From: an uncultured Sinobacteraceae bacterium
GTDB lineage: Bacteria > Pseudomonadota > Gammaproteobacteria > Nevskiales > Nevskiaceae
Reading direction: 5' to 3'
Length of the DNA stretch: 64,000 nt
NCBI GenBank assembly: GCA_903822975.1
Contig: CAIJRD010000001.1
Location: forward strand, 1-64,000
Shown: positions 26,478 to 34,697 of the stretch, piece after piece
How positions within the stretch are numbered: the stretch's first letter is position 1
Layout of the letters: every line of letters starts with the position of its first letter
Notes under the pieces: generated by a model
Database searches by the model: none
What the model was told of the DNA's origin: nothing
The model's input: only the letters and a program-made list of their open reading frames with translations
Translations under genes and position numbers: made by a program

Positions 26478-26829
26478 AGCTGGATGCCTTGCAGCTTGGC
26501 CCGTCGGCTGGGGACACGTCCGCGCCCCTGTGCGTGTCGGAGATCCCCTAGCCCTTTGCCCCGGCAGGGTGGTCGACCTTAGGCGGCCGCCTCTACCCGA
26601 TAACTAAAGGGTCAGCGACGGTCCATTTCAGAGCCTTTGAGCCGCTTGCAATACGATGACGACAGCAGCCATCTGATGCTCGACCCCATGTCCGCCCGTG
26701 ACCCGAAGCTCACGAATCCCCTAATTCATCCGGCGCCCATTCACGCCAAGCAATGAGCTGCTCGATTAGCCGAATGGAATCGAAGGCAGCGGCCTTCGCG
26801 ACTCGCCGGCCGCACGTGAACCCCTCCCG
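26478..26829. other. gene-free stretch after tetR copy B
   Basis: About 350 bp without an assignable gene. On the minus strand the frame of the DUF1330 gene stays open for about 39 codons past its stop, reading AKAAAFDSIRLIEQLIAWRE, which looks like coding sequence. It may be a fragment; I cannot name it. Confidence 0.5.
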
Positions 26830-27138
26830 CTAAGGAGTCGCGTCGAAGCCTTCCACGATCACCAGATCGACTATCGCGGTGTTCTGCCGGAGCTTTCGTA
26901 TCTCTTGATACTCCTCCGAATGATAAGCCGCTAATGCGGTTTCATAGTCGGGAAATTCCTGAATGAGCCGCCTGCTTCGAGGGGCGCCTTCGACGACCTC
27001 GTACCGCCCCTGCATCGGGGAGCCGACCAAGGTTTTCGCACCCTTGCGCTTCAAATACTCCGCTGCGGCCTTCGCATATATCGCCTGACCGCCTTCGTCA
27101 CTAACGTCGCTCTGAGCGATCCAATAACCCTTCGCCAT
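26830..27138 (-). CDS. DUF1330 family protein
   Basis: A 102-residue protein of the DUF1330 (ferredoxin-like, dimeric alpha/beta barrel) family. Hallmarks are KGYWIAQSDVSD at the start, a central GRYEVVEGAPRSRRLIQEFP and ALAAYHSEEYQEIRKLR near residue 70. Length is standard. Function of the family is poorly known. A perfect ATACG-N3-CGTAT dyad lies 114 bp upstream, the same site found twice at the nearby tetR/ridA promoter, so it probably belongs to that regulon. Confidence 0.88.
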   Translation of the reverse strand: MAKGYWIAQSDVSDEGGQAIYAKAAAEYLKRKGAKTLVGSPMQGRYEVVEGAPRSRRLIQEFPDYETALAAYHSEEYQEIRKLRQNTAIVDLVIVEGFDATP

Positions 27139-27251
27139 AGTGGCTCCTATTGTCAGCGTGAACCCGGCTTTGCGCCAAAATTGCGTAGGCGGTGGTTAGG
27201 CCACGCCTCTTGGACGGTATGTAAGTGCTCTGTGGGAATCCGTCAATTCAA

Positions 27252-27264
27252 ATACGCATCGTAT
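27252..27264. promoter_or_regulatory. TetR operator candidate 1 (ATACG-CAT-CGTAT)
   Basis: A perfect 5+5 dyad with a 3-nt spacer, upstream of the DUF1330 gene. Two more copies with different spacers stand at 28041 and 28089. Confidence 0.65.
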
Positions 27265-27431
27265 ATGAAAAGCAGGTATCTGGTTTGGTGAAGCCTAATA
27301 TCGCCGAGACGATGGACGAAAGCCGGAAACATCCACTCTTCCCCGGTTCTCTCAGCGTCGACCTCTCCTGAAAGCGCCGTTACCGTCCTTGAATCGCAGG
27401 TCAGCGATAAGCTGCTTGATTAAAGTCAGGC

Positions 27432-28022
27432 TCAACTCGCCCGAAATCCTTCGACCATCAGCCGGAACGCTTCGATTGCCTTCGGCAAGACGATGTGCGG
27501 CTCGTCGCTGTCGGCCACCCATAGAGCGGCATTGAACGCCGTGCCGCTCAGAAGCCGTGATGCGGCCTCGATATCGACTGGCTTCATAACACCCTCGGCG
27601 ATCAAGTCGGCGACCACCTGCTTCGTCATGCTCAGGCAGGCATTCTGGCTGGGCCACTTCGAAGGGTCGCCCAGGAAGGCCGGCCCGTCCAACAGGACGA
27701 TCCGGCGAACCTCCGGTTCCAGTGCCATCTCGATATAAGCTTCGCCTTCTGCCAGCAGCCTTTTCCATGGGGTTGCCGCCGTCGCTCCCGCCTGATGCGC
27801 GCGCGCGGCCATCTCGCCATCGACTTGGGCGACGACGGCGGCCAGCAGTCCCTTCTTGTCGCCGAAGCTGTGGTAAAGGGCGCCGCGAGTAAGCCCGACA
27901 GATGCGGTGAGGTCGTCCATCGACGCGGCGGCAAACCCCGAAGCTGCAAACGCCTTTCGCGCCGCCCCAATCAGCTTAATGCGGTTTTCCCCCATTGTTT
28001 CAGCGCGACGCTTTGCAGCCAC
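27432..28022 (-). CDS. TetR-family regulator of the DUF1330/RidA group
   Basis: A 196-residue repressor with helix-turn-helix AASMDDLTASVGLTRGALYH (about 34-53) followed by a TetR C-terminal domain. It is divergent from the double-RidA gene and downstream of DUF1330 on the map. Two ATACG-N3-CGTAT dyads lie between it and ridA, and a third before DUF1330. This supports one small regulon of three transcripts. It is only distantly related to the other TetR proteins here. Confidence 0.9.
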   Translation of the reverse strand: MAAKRRAETMGENRIKLIGAARKAFAASGFAAASMDDLTASVGLTRGALYHSFGDKKGLLAAVVAQVDGEMAARAHQAGATAATPWKRLLAEGEAYIEMALEPEVRRIVLLDGPAFLGDPSKWPSQNACLSMTKQVVADLIAEGVMKPVDIEAASRLLSGTAFNAALWVADSDEPHIVLPKAIEAFRLMVEGFRAS

Positions 28023-28040
28023 GGCGACCTCCTATTTCGC

Positions 28041-28053
28041 ATACGATACGTAT
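28041..28053. promoter_or_regulatory. TetR operator candidate 2 (ATACG-ATA-CGTAT)
   Basis: Dyad 18 bp upstream of the tetR start at 28022, suited to autorepression. Confidence 0.65.
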
Positions 28054-28088
28054 ATAGGATTGACGATCGGGGTTATTCATGCTTTCAT

Positions 28089-28101
28089 ATACGTAACGTA
28101 T
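28089..28101. promoter_or_regulatory. TetR operator candidate 3 (ATACG-TAA-CGTAT)
   Basis: Dyad 53 bp upstream of the double-RidA start; the centre of this copy is ACGTAACGT. Spacing between candidates 2 and 3 is 48 bp start to start. Confidence 0.65.
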
Positions 28102-28154
28102 GTTACCGCTCGCTTTGCGGGGATGTCCAGCAAAGTACATGAAAGGACGATGAA

Positions 28155-28952
28155 ATGGCCCAACGTAATACAGTTTTTCCCGCCAACCGGGATGCCCTAT
28201 ACGAGAAGTATGGATATTCTGCCGCAGTGCGATCGGACGACCTATTGTTCGTGTCGGGTCAGGTCGGCAGCCGCCCCGATGGATCACCCGAACCCGATTT
28301 CGAAGCTCAGGTTCGCCTGGCCTTCGCCAATCTGGAAGCCACGCTCGCAGCGGGAGGATGCACATTAGCCGACATAGTCGACCTGACAACGTTCCATACG
28401 GATCCGGAAAAGCAATTTGCCGTGTACAGGACGGTGAAACGCGAGAAATTCCCGCAAGCCCCATATCCGAACGCGACCGCTGTTGGAGTCAACTGGCTTG
28501 CGGGCTTCGACTTCGAGATCAAGGTGATCGCACGTATTCCGTCTCGTGCATCAGCATCGGTGAGCCGCCGCAACCCTCCGACCATGTGGGATATGGCGTC
28601 GCTCGGGTGGTCACACATCAGTGTCGCAGAACCAGGCCGCATCGCCTTTCTGTCCGGCCAGATTGCTGCGACACCCGGCGATGATGACGTGCCCACAGAC
28701 ATCGCTGGCCAGGCTAAGCTTGCGACTGCCAGCCTCGCCGCCGCACTTAAGGAACTCGAGGCTTCTCCGCACGACATTGTGATGCTGCGCGTTTACGTCG
28801 TGAATGCGACCAGCGAAGCGTTCGGGCAGGCCCTCGCTCCTCTTCGCGAACTGGTTGGAGACGCAATGCCCAGCGTCACGACGATTGGCGTTCAGGCGCT
28901 CTATAAGCCGGAAATCAAGGTCGAGATTGAAATGGTGGTGCGTCTCCCCTGA
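28155..28952 (+). CDS. tandem RidA (YjgF/YER057c) domain fusion
   Basis: A 265-residue protein made of two RidA domains. The first covers about 1-130 (LLFVSGQVGSRPDGSPEPDF, then YPNATAVGV and FEIKVIARI). The second covers about 145-265 (IAFLSGQIAATPGDDDVPTD, then MPSVTTIGV and IKVEIEMVVRL). Ordinary RidA proteins are one domain of about 130 residues and act as trimeric imine/enamine deaminases. The catalytic Arg of RidA (usually in PxRxxV) is not visible in either half: the first reads PNATAVGV, the second PSVTTIGV. It may therefore be one of the Rid subfamilies without deaminase activity. Start has GAAAGGA upstream. Confidence 0.88.
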   Translation: MAQRNTVFPANRDALYEKYGYSAAVRSDDLLFVSGQVGSRPDGSPEPDFEAQVRLAFANLEATLAAGGCTLADIVDLTTFHTDPEKQFAVYRTVKREKFPQAPYPNATAVGVNWLAGFDFEIKVIARIPSRASASVSRRNPPTMWDMASLGWSHISVAEPGRIAFLSGQIAATPGDDDVPTDIAGQAKLATASLAAALKELEASPHDIVMLRVYVVNATSEAFGQALAPLRELVGDAMPSVTTIGVQALYKPEIKVEIEMVVRLP

Positions 28953-29206
28953 AGCTGGCAGTACGGGTCCCCGCCGGCGACGTTCGACGGACGTGTCGAG
29001 AGCGAAAGCATGTGTCGACTCCGTCTCCTATCGCCGAAAAGTCCGCTGCGTTCGTGGTTAGCGGCTGGCCTTGCGCGACGAAGTCAGGCTGAGCTTTGCG
29101 AACCTCCCTGGACCTCAAAAGACCAGCGTATTCATCCGCGAACGCACGTAGAGCCGCTCGCTCTCCGAGCCGGGAACATACTACGGCGATAGTAGCAGCC
29201 GTGGTT

Positions 29207-29773
29207 TCAGTTGGGCGGACGATCCAACAGGAAATCGATTGCGGCCTCCATGTTGCGCGCATTGTCGTCGCCTGCGTGTGTTTCGCCGACCGCGGCGTAC
29301 CGAAGAATGCCGTGCTGATCGATCAGGTAGTACGCGGGCCAATAGCTGTTGCCCATGGCGTTCCAGAACGAATAGTCGTTGTCGAGCATGACGGGATTGC
29401 TCAACCCATATTTCTGGATGCTGTCCATCACGCCGGCCCGCGCACGCTCGGAGAGCAACTCCGGCGTGTGAACGCTGACAACGACGAAAGGTTTGCCGGC
29501 GTAGCGTTGCGCCAGCGAATTCATCCAAGGGAAAGAGCGATAGCAGTTCCAACATTCATGCGCCCAGAAATCGACCAAAACGACGGAACCGCGCAGTTGC
29601 GGCAGCGTCAGCGGCGTCGAATTGAGCCAGTCCGCCGTTGCATGGTGGGTAAAGTCGGGCACGGGCGCCCCGATACTGACGCGCTGCCCCTGCGCCGACC
29701 TCGCCGGCGAGACTGTGAGCGACAACATGCTCATCATCAGCCCGAGCGATAGTGCCTTGGCGTTTCGTTTCAT
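29207..29773 (-). CDS. TlpA-like periplasmic thioredoxin-fold protein
   Basis: A 188-residue exported thioredoxin-fold protein. The signal peptide ends near residue 27 (SPARSA). Redox motif AHECWNC places Cys74 and Cys77 in the usual WxxC-like position; the cis-Pro region is NSYWPAYYLIDQHG. Its ATG overlaps the stop of the upstream NDH-2 gene by 4 nt (ATGA), so the two are co-translated. A membrane CcdA-type reductase is encoded 2.5 kb away and could keep it reduced. Confidence 0.88.
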   Translation of the reverse strand: MKRNAKALSLGLMMSMLSLTVSPARSAQGQRVSIGAPVPDFTHHATADWLNSTPLTLPQLRGSVVLVDFWAHECWNCYRSFPWMNSLAQRYAGKPFVVVSVHTPELLSERARAGVMDSIQKYGLSNPVMLDNDYSFWNAMGNSYWPAYYLIDQHGILRYAAVGETHAGDDNARNMEAAIDFLLDRPPN

Positions 29774-31074
29774 GCTTGGTCTCCGGTGCTCGGCGCAACA
29801 GGTTGAGTGTCTGAGCCGACGATCAGTCGTGCGCCGCGTCCGTACGTGAGGTAGCTGAAGAACCACTGCATCGCGACGAGCAGGCGGTTTCGAGTACCGA
29901 TCAAGAAGTAGATATGCGCAAGGCCCCATATCCACCAGGCGAGCCAGCCCTTGAGGTGAAGGCGGCCGAAATCGATAACGGCGGAGTGACGTCCGATGGT
30001 CGCCAGGTTGCCGTAGTGGCGGTAGTGAAAGGTCCGAGGCAACGTCCCGTCTCTGACCAGGGAATCGATGGCATTCGCGACGTAGCGGCCCTGCTGCTTT
30101 GCGGCCGGCGCGATGCCTGGAACTGGCTTGCCATCCTGCATGACGGCTGCCGTATCGCCCACGGCAAAGATGTCGCTGACGCCTTGGACTCGCAAATTGC
30201 TGTCGACAAGGACGCGACCGGCACGGTCGGCGGACGCACCGATCCAACGTGCAGCCGGAGAAGCGGCCACACCGGCTGCCCAAAGGATCGTACCGGCCTC
30301 GTGACGCGCGCCCGACGCGACAATACCGTCCGCCGTGCAGCTACTGACGGTGCTTTTCAGCCAGATCTCAACCCCCATGCGCGCAAGTTCAGTTGCCGCG
30401 AATGCGGACAGATCCTCTGAAAACGTCGGGAGGAGCCTGGGTCCGCCCTCGACAAGGATGATGCGCGTCTGGTCGGGATGGATGGACCTGAAGTCGGACG
30501 CCAGCGTTTTGCGCGACAGCTCAGCTAGCGCGCCGGCCAGCTCCACCCCGGTCGGCCCGCCACCGATCACGAAGAACGTCAGCAGTCGCTTCTGATCCAC
30601 CGGGTTAGTCGCCGATTCCGCCCGCTCGAACGCCAGGAGGATTCTGCGTCGCAGCAAGGTGGCGTCATCGATTCTTTTCAGTCCGCCCGCGACGCTGCTC
30701 CAATCGTCGTGCCCGAAATAGGTGTGGGTGGAACCTGTTGCCAGGATCAGCCAGTCGTAAGACAGAAGGCGGCCGTCTCCGAGCGACACGGTGTGCTCGT
30801 TCGGGGAGACACCGGAAACCTCGCCCAAGATCACCTGTACGTTTTTCTGGCGCCGCAGAATGCTTCGTATCGGCCAGGCGATATCCGAAGGATTGAGGCC
30901 CGCGGTCGCGACCTGATAAAGCAGCGGCTGAAACAGATGAAAGTTGCGTCGATCAACCAGCGTGATTTCGACCGGGCTGTGTGCAAGAGCTTGGGCCGCC
31001 GACAGGCCAGCAAAACCGGCGCCGATGATCAGTACCCGATGCAGGTGTTTTCCGCTGTCGTCTGTGTGGTTCAT
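29770..31074 (-). CDS. ndh: type II NADH dehydrogenase (NDH-2)
   Basis: A 434-residue single-subunit NADH:quinone oxidoreductase. FAD motif GAGFAGLSAAQALA lies at 18-31, quinone-site AAKQQGRYVANAI at about 325-337 and the NADH motif GGGPTGVELAGALAEL near 170. A hydrophobic C-terminal amphipathic region (GWLAWWIWGLAHIYFLIGTR) provides membrane association. Length is normal. Overlap with the TlpA-like gene indicates an operon. Coupling of a quinone reductase to periplasmic thiol chemistry is an inference from this pairing. Confidence 0.9.
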   Translation of the reverse strand: MNHTDDSGKHLHRVLIIGAGFAGLSAAQALAHSPVEITLVDRRNFHLFQPLLYQVATAGLNPSDIAWPIRSILRRQKNVQVILGEVSGVSPNEHTVSLGDGRLLSYDWLILATGSTHTYFGHDDWSSVAGGLKRIDDATLLRRRILLAFERAESATNPVDQKRLLTFFVIGGGPTGVELAGALAELSRKTLASDFRSIHPDQTRIILVEGGPRLLPTFSEDLSAFAATELARMGVEIWLKSTVSSCTADGIVASGARHEAGTILWAAGVAASPAARWIGASADRAGRVLVDSNLRVQGVSDIFAVGDTAAVMQDGKPVPGIAPAAKQQGRYVANAIDSLVRDGTLPRTFHYRHYGNLATIGRHSAVIDFGRLHLKGWLAWWIWGLAHIYFLIGTRNRLLVAMQWFFSYLTYGRGARLIVGSDTQPVAPSTGDQA

Positions 31075-31861
31075 TTCCGGTCCGGCTGATGACTTCGCGA
31101 AATCAGGTCCAGTCCCTTGATCACTATCGTTGGCAACAGTGATTCAAGGCGACACCCGTTACTTCGCAGCATTGCTTGCCGCTGATGTTCCCGCAGTCGG
31201 CCTTGGTACTTGCGGTGAAGACCTGACGTTTGAACGCGTTGTGCCCCTTGCGGGCGTTGGCACCGACGCCGTGCCCTCACGGCACCAGCCGAATCATCGG
31301 CGCTGGCTGCGAGCGGGACAGCGCGGGCAAAACGATTTTTCTTGGTGGTGAGTAGCACGCGGTCTCGAGGACGTTGACTGGTCGACTGGTTGAATGGCCG
31401 ATTGAATGGTGTTGAACAGCGGACCCACCCGGCCGAAAAGGCGTGTGGTCGACGCAAGCAAGCTTGCTGGATTCACGCTGACGCCAATATCGCTGCCTGT
31501 CCCAAGGTTATGCCCGCACGTCCCGGCTGGCGCTACAAATGGCGCGCGGTGGGCGCTGGCTGCGCGTAGGTATCTGCGTAGTTTGGCGAGGGACGCACAG
31601 CTACAAAAATGGGACGACAGCCTCTATTCCCTCTGGCCCTGCACTCCTATCGTGATGTCCAGCTAGCCCCGCCCCCTTGATGCCTTGTTCGGGCGAGGTT
31701 TGCATTTTTGGAGAGCCCAGGCAGCCATCAACTTCGGAGATCGCGATTCGGGTTCTTCTGTATTCAAAAGCTGCTTCCACCTGCACAGCTTGCCGAGGCG
31801 AAGCGTCAACCGCTGGCGGCTGGGCGGACCGACTAATAAACAGACTACGAAGGAACCATCG
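31075..31861. other. 787-bp gene-free region
   Basis: Several short frames are open on both strands but none looks like a known family or shows convincing signals. I see no repeat copy here. It must contain divergent promoters for ndh and for the thioredoxin gene at 31862. Confidence 0.5.
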
Positions 31862-32242
31862 ATGAAATGCTCAAACGTTTCAGCTGCCGTCGCCCTCGCC
31901 GCGATATCGTGGCAAGTGTCCGCGGACGAGCGTCCGTACTCCGCCGACGCATTTGCGCAGCTCACCAAGGCCGGGCACGACGTCGTCGTTGACGTCCACG
32001 CCGACTGGTGTCCCACCTGCCGACGGCAGCAGCCGGTGCTGGAGGGTCTGGTCAACTCCGACAAGTACAAGGCCTACACCATCCTCGTAGTCAATTTCGA
32101 CACGCAGGCTGCCGCACTTCAGCAATTCCACGTAGTTCAGCAAAGCACGCTCATCGTGTTCCATGGGACCGATGAAAAAGCCAGAGCCACCGGGATTACC
32201 GAAGCCAGCCAGATCGCGGCATTGCTGGACAAGGGCCTCTAA
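31862..32242 (+). CDS. periplasmic thioredoxin-family protein
   Basis: A 126-residue thioredoxin-like protein. ATG 31862 after AAGGAA gives a signal peptide (cleavage near residue 21, QVSA-DE); the longer upstream frame is not leader-like. Active site ADWCPTC has Cys50 and Cys53. The cis-Pro is replaced: the segment reads VVQQSTLIVF, with Ser-Thr where thioredoxins have thr-cisPro. It lies 11 nt upstream of a CcdA-type gene, so the pair resembles a split DsbD: membrane electron carrier plus periplasmic thioredoxin. Confidence 0.85.
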   Translation: MKCSNVSAAVALAAISWQVSADERPYSADAFAQLTKAGHDVVVDVHADWCPTCRRQQPVLEGLVNSDKYKAYTILVVNFDTQAAALQQFHVVQQSTLIVFHGTDEKARATGITEASQIAALLDKGL

Positions 32243-32253
32243 GGTCTCGCCCC

Positions 32254-32976
32254 GTGGCCACTGCCGATTTCGCGCTCGCCCTGGTGTCCGGGGTGCTTTC
32301 GACGCTTTCGCCCTGCGTGTTGCCGCTGCTGCCGATTGTCATCGCCTCGGCGACTCAGGCGCACCGCTGGGGTGGTGTTGCCCTGGGCTTCGGTTTGACG
32401 GTCTCCTTCACCGTACTGGGCTTGTTTCTGGCCACCATCGGGATTGAGATCGGCTTGAACCCGAGCCGGTTCCGGTTGGTCGCCGGCGCCATGCTGCTGC
32501 TGTTCGGCGTCGTGCTGGTGGTGCCCTACTTGCAGCGGCGTTTCACCGAGGTGGCAAGCTCGATCGCTGGTCGCAGCGGCAACCTGTCATCGCGTATTTC
32601 TGGCGAGGGTTGGCAAGGGCAATTGCTCGTGGGACTGCTGTTGGGGGCCATCTGGACACCCTGTGTGGGCCCGACCCTCGGCGCGGCGGCGACCCTTGCC
32701 AGCTCAGGGCAGCACCTGGGTCATGCTGCGCTGACCATGCTCGCCTTCGGCATTGGTGCTGCCCTGCCGCTGGTCCTGCTGGGGACCATTTCCCGGCAGA
32801 CCCTCAATCGCATCCGGTCCCGTCTGCTTCAGTCAGCCGAAGGCGGCAAGAAAGTACTCGGCGCGCTGCTGCTGTTGATCGGACTTGGGATCGTCAGCGG
32901 TTACGACCGCAAGCTCGAAGCAACTCTGGTCTCCCTGTCACCCGACTGGTTAACCGCCCTGACCACTCGGTTTTGA
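32254..32976 (+). CDS. CcdA/DsbD-type membrane thiol electron transporter
   Basis: A 240-residue six-helix membrane protein. The two redox cysteines are Cys21 (STLSPCVLPLLP) and Cys136 (IWTPCVGPTLGA), each next to the helix-breaking prolines of the CcdA/DsbD transmembrane domain. It moves reducing equivalents from cytoplasmic thioredoxin to the periplasm. GTG start at 32254. Partners are probably the thioredoxin encoded just upstream and possibly the TlpA-like protein at 29207. Confidence 0.9.
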   Translation: MATADFALALVSGVLSTLSPCVLPLLPIVIASATQAHRWGGVALGFGLTVSFTVLGLFLATIGIEIGLNPSRFRLVAGAMLLLFGVVLVVPYLQRRFTEVASSIAGRSGNLSSRISGEGWQGQLLVGLLLGAIWTPCVGPTLGAAATLASSGQHLGHAALTMLAFGIGAALPLVLLGTISRQTLNRIRSRLLQSAEGGKKVLGALLLLIGLGIVSGYDRKLEATLVSLSPDWLTALTTRF

Positions 32977-33152
32977 AACGGCGAGGCGCACGCGACCAGC
33001 ATCGTGCCCCGCAACAGCAGGCAGCCAAGCCCAACAGCCCGCGCGCGGCAAAAGATCGTCCAGCTCGATCGTCGTCGCCAAGGATGGTTCTGCGGCAGGG
33101 TGATTACGACGCAGCAGCAGATCATGAGCTCGGTCATCGCGACTCTGCGGCC

Positions 33153-34046
33153 CTAGGCCTGAAAATACTGCAGGGCACGCTCCACGATGATTGGTCCGGC
33201 TTCTTGTACGAAGTGGCCTGCTTGGTCGACCTGCAGAGGCTCCGGGCAGCCCCGGATGATGCGCCGCAGAGCTTGCATGACTGGAGCCCCCAGAACGGGA
33301 TCCTGCATGCCGATGGCCATGAAGCTCTGACCGTTCCACTCATGCTGCCACCAGTCGCGCGCACGACGTGATAGTTCCGCACCCTCCGCCTGCGGATGAT
33401 CGGGCACCAGGTTCGGAAAGCGGCGAACGCCGGCCTTGTATCCTTGATCGGGGAACGGTGCCGCGTAGGCCTGCGCCTCCGCTTCAGTGATGCCCGGCAC
33501 CGACCGCTTCATCAGGCCCGCGATGTCCATGTCCGGGCTGCGATTGTTGAATGCGCGCCAGGCCAGGAAGCCCTCGCCCAGCGGATGGTCGCCGGTGCCC
33601 AAGGCGGTGTTCATCACCAACAATCGCTCGAAGCGCCCCGGCATATCCATCGGCAGCGTCAGCCCGAGCAGACCGCCCCAGTCCTGGCAGACCAAAGTGA
33701 TTCGGCGCAGATCGAGTTGTTCGACCAGGCGCTGCAGCGCAGTACGATGGAACGAGAACGTATAGACGCCGTCATCCACCGGCTTGTCGGAGCGGCCGAA
33801 CCCGAACAGATCGGGTGCAATGACCCGATGGCCAGCGGCCGTCAGCGCCGGAATCAGCTTGCGGTACAAATAGCTCCAAGTTGGCTGCCCGTGTAGGCAC
33901 AGCGCGATATCACCATGCTCAGGCCCCTCGTCCACATAATGCATCCGCAGCCCGGTGTAGCCGGCGAGCTGGTCGATGTAGTGCGGTGCAAAGGAGAAAT
34001 CCGGGAGATGCGAAAAGCGGTCGGCAGGGGTTCTCAGAATGTCCAT
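33153..34046 (-). CDS. haloalkane dehalogenase, subfamily I (DhlA-like order)
   Basis: A 297-residue alpha/beta hydrolase. Asp122 nucleophile and Trp123 lie in VCQDWGG, the oxyanion motif is HGQPTWSYLYR (52-62), a second Trp at 163 fits the halide site, Asp249 (GMQDPVLG) is the catalytic acid and His278 (QAGHFVQE) the base. Placement of the acid after strand 7 and lack of the Asn of type II assign HLD-I, unlike the LinB-type enzyme at 23116. It stands alone, convergent with ccdA. An epoxide-hydrolase-like role is less likely given the Trp pair. Confidence 0.88.
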   Translation of the reverse strand: MDILRTPADRFSHLPDFSFAPHYIDQLAGYTGLRMHYVDEGPEHGDIALCLHGQPTWSYLYRKLIPALTAAGHRVIAPDLFGFGRSDKPVDDGVYTFSFHRTALQRLVEQLDLRRITLVCQDWGGLLGLTLPMDMPGRFERLLVMNTALGTGDHPLGEGFLAWRAFNNRSPDMDIAGLMKRSVPGITEAEAQAYAAPFPDQGYKAGVRRFPNLVPDHPQAEGAELSRRARDWWQHEWNGQSFMAIGMQDPVLGAPVMQALRRIIRGCPEPLQVDQAGHFVQEAGPIIVERALQYFQA

Positions 34047-34140
34047 GGGCTCGTTAGATCAGTGGATGGATGGCGCTATTCGATTGCGCCCAGGCGCGCT
34101 GGTTGAAGATGGAGTAGTCGGGGCAGACCTCATTCGGATT

Positions 34141-34300
34141 CCGCGCTTGGCCCATTCGAGATGATCGACATAGTCGCATTCGTCGCCTCCGTAAAAGCGC
34201 TTGCTATCGGGCCGGTTCAACGTCGTCGGCGACCTAGCCGCGAAAGCAGATCGGGGTTTACGAGGAAGAGCCGGCCATAGGCTACGGCATCGGGACGCTT
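34141..34300 (-). pseudogene. C-terminal relic of an Old Yellow Enzyme-family reductase
   Basis: On the minus strand KRPDAVAYGRLFLVNPDLLS is followed, after a frame change, by LNRPDSKRFYGGDECDYVDH. These are the last two conserved blocks of NemA/Old Yellow Enzyme-type flavin ene-reductases (the phosphate-binding YGRxFLxNPDL and the terminal FYGG). The rest of the roughly 360-residue gene is absent. It lies upstream of, and reads toward, the HLD-I gene. The remainder of 34047-34697 holds a partial repeat Z and a promoter dyad. Confidence 0.7.
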
Positions 34301-34339
34301 AACCGACTTTCGGGGAGGGGGCTGGTTGGCTTCGGATGC

Positions 34340-34380
34340 AGTCAAGACCAAACGCGTCTTAAGGTTAATTCGCTGGTAAG
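34340..34380. repeat. partial repeat Z, copy 3
   Basis: About 40 bp resemble the start of repeat Z (ACGCGTCTTAAGGTTAATTC, then GCTGGTAAG against CCCGTCTCAAGGTAAATTCG). Similarity ends in the middle of the hairpin. Confidence 0.5.
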
Positions 34381-34614
34381 AATGTCTAACAGATACTTTC
34401 GGCAGTTATAGGTTTACATAAGCTTATCGCAGCTTCCAATCTCCTCTTGCGGCTGCGCACTTGCGGATGAATCCCTGACACATTTGATCAACGAATTATT
34501 AATTTCCTAACTGGAACGATTGCGCTCAAAACAGTCAACTGAATTGCGTCCAGCGGTGGAGCATAACTACCAATATTTCTATTCTCTTTTTCGGCTTTGT
34601 GCGATGCACACCAT

Positions 34615-34635
34615 TATAGTGTATCGTTCACTATA
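34615..34635. promoter_or_regulatory. operator-like dyad upstream of SDR/MFS unit
   Basis: Perfect 7-bp arms TATAGTG and CACTATA around a 7-nt spacer, 62 bp before the SDR start. AT-rich dyads of similar style precede the cupin gene (37067) and the tetR gene (39390, 39434). Confidence 0.55.
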
Positions 34636-34697
34636 TTAACGGCGACAGCGACTCCTGCTTGCCTGCTCTTGGTACGCCTCAAAAAGGGAACGAGAAA

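Noticed and set aside
31071-31457. 128-codon minus-strand frame upstream of ndh
   Set aside because: Arg-rich, no start signal or recognisable motif; probably chance in GC-rich DNA.
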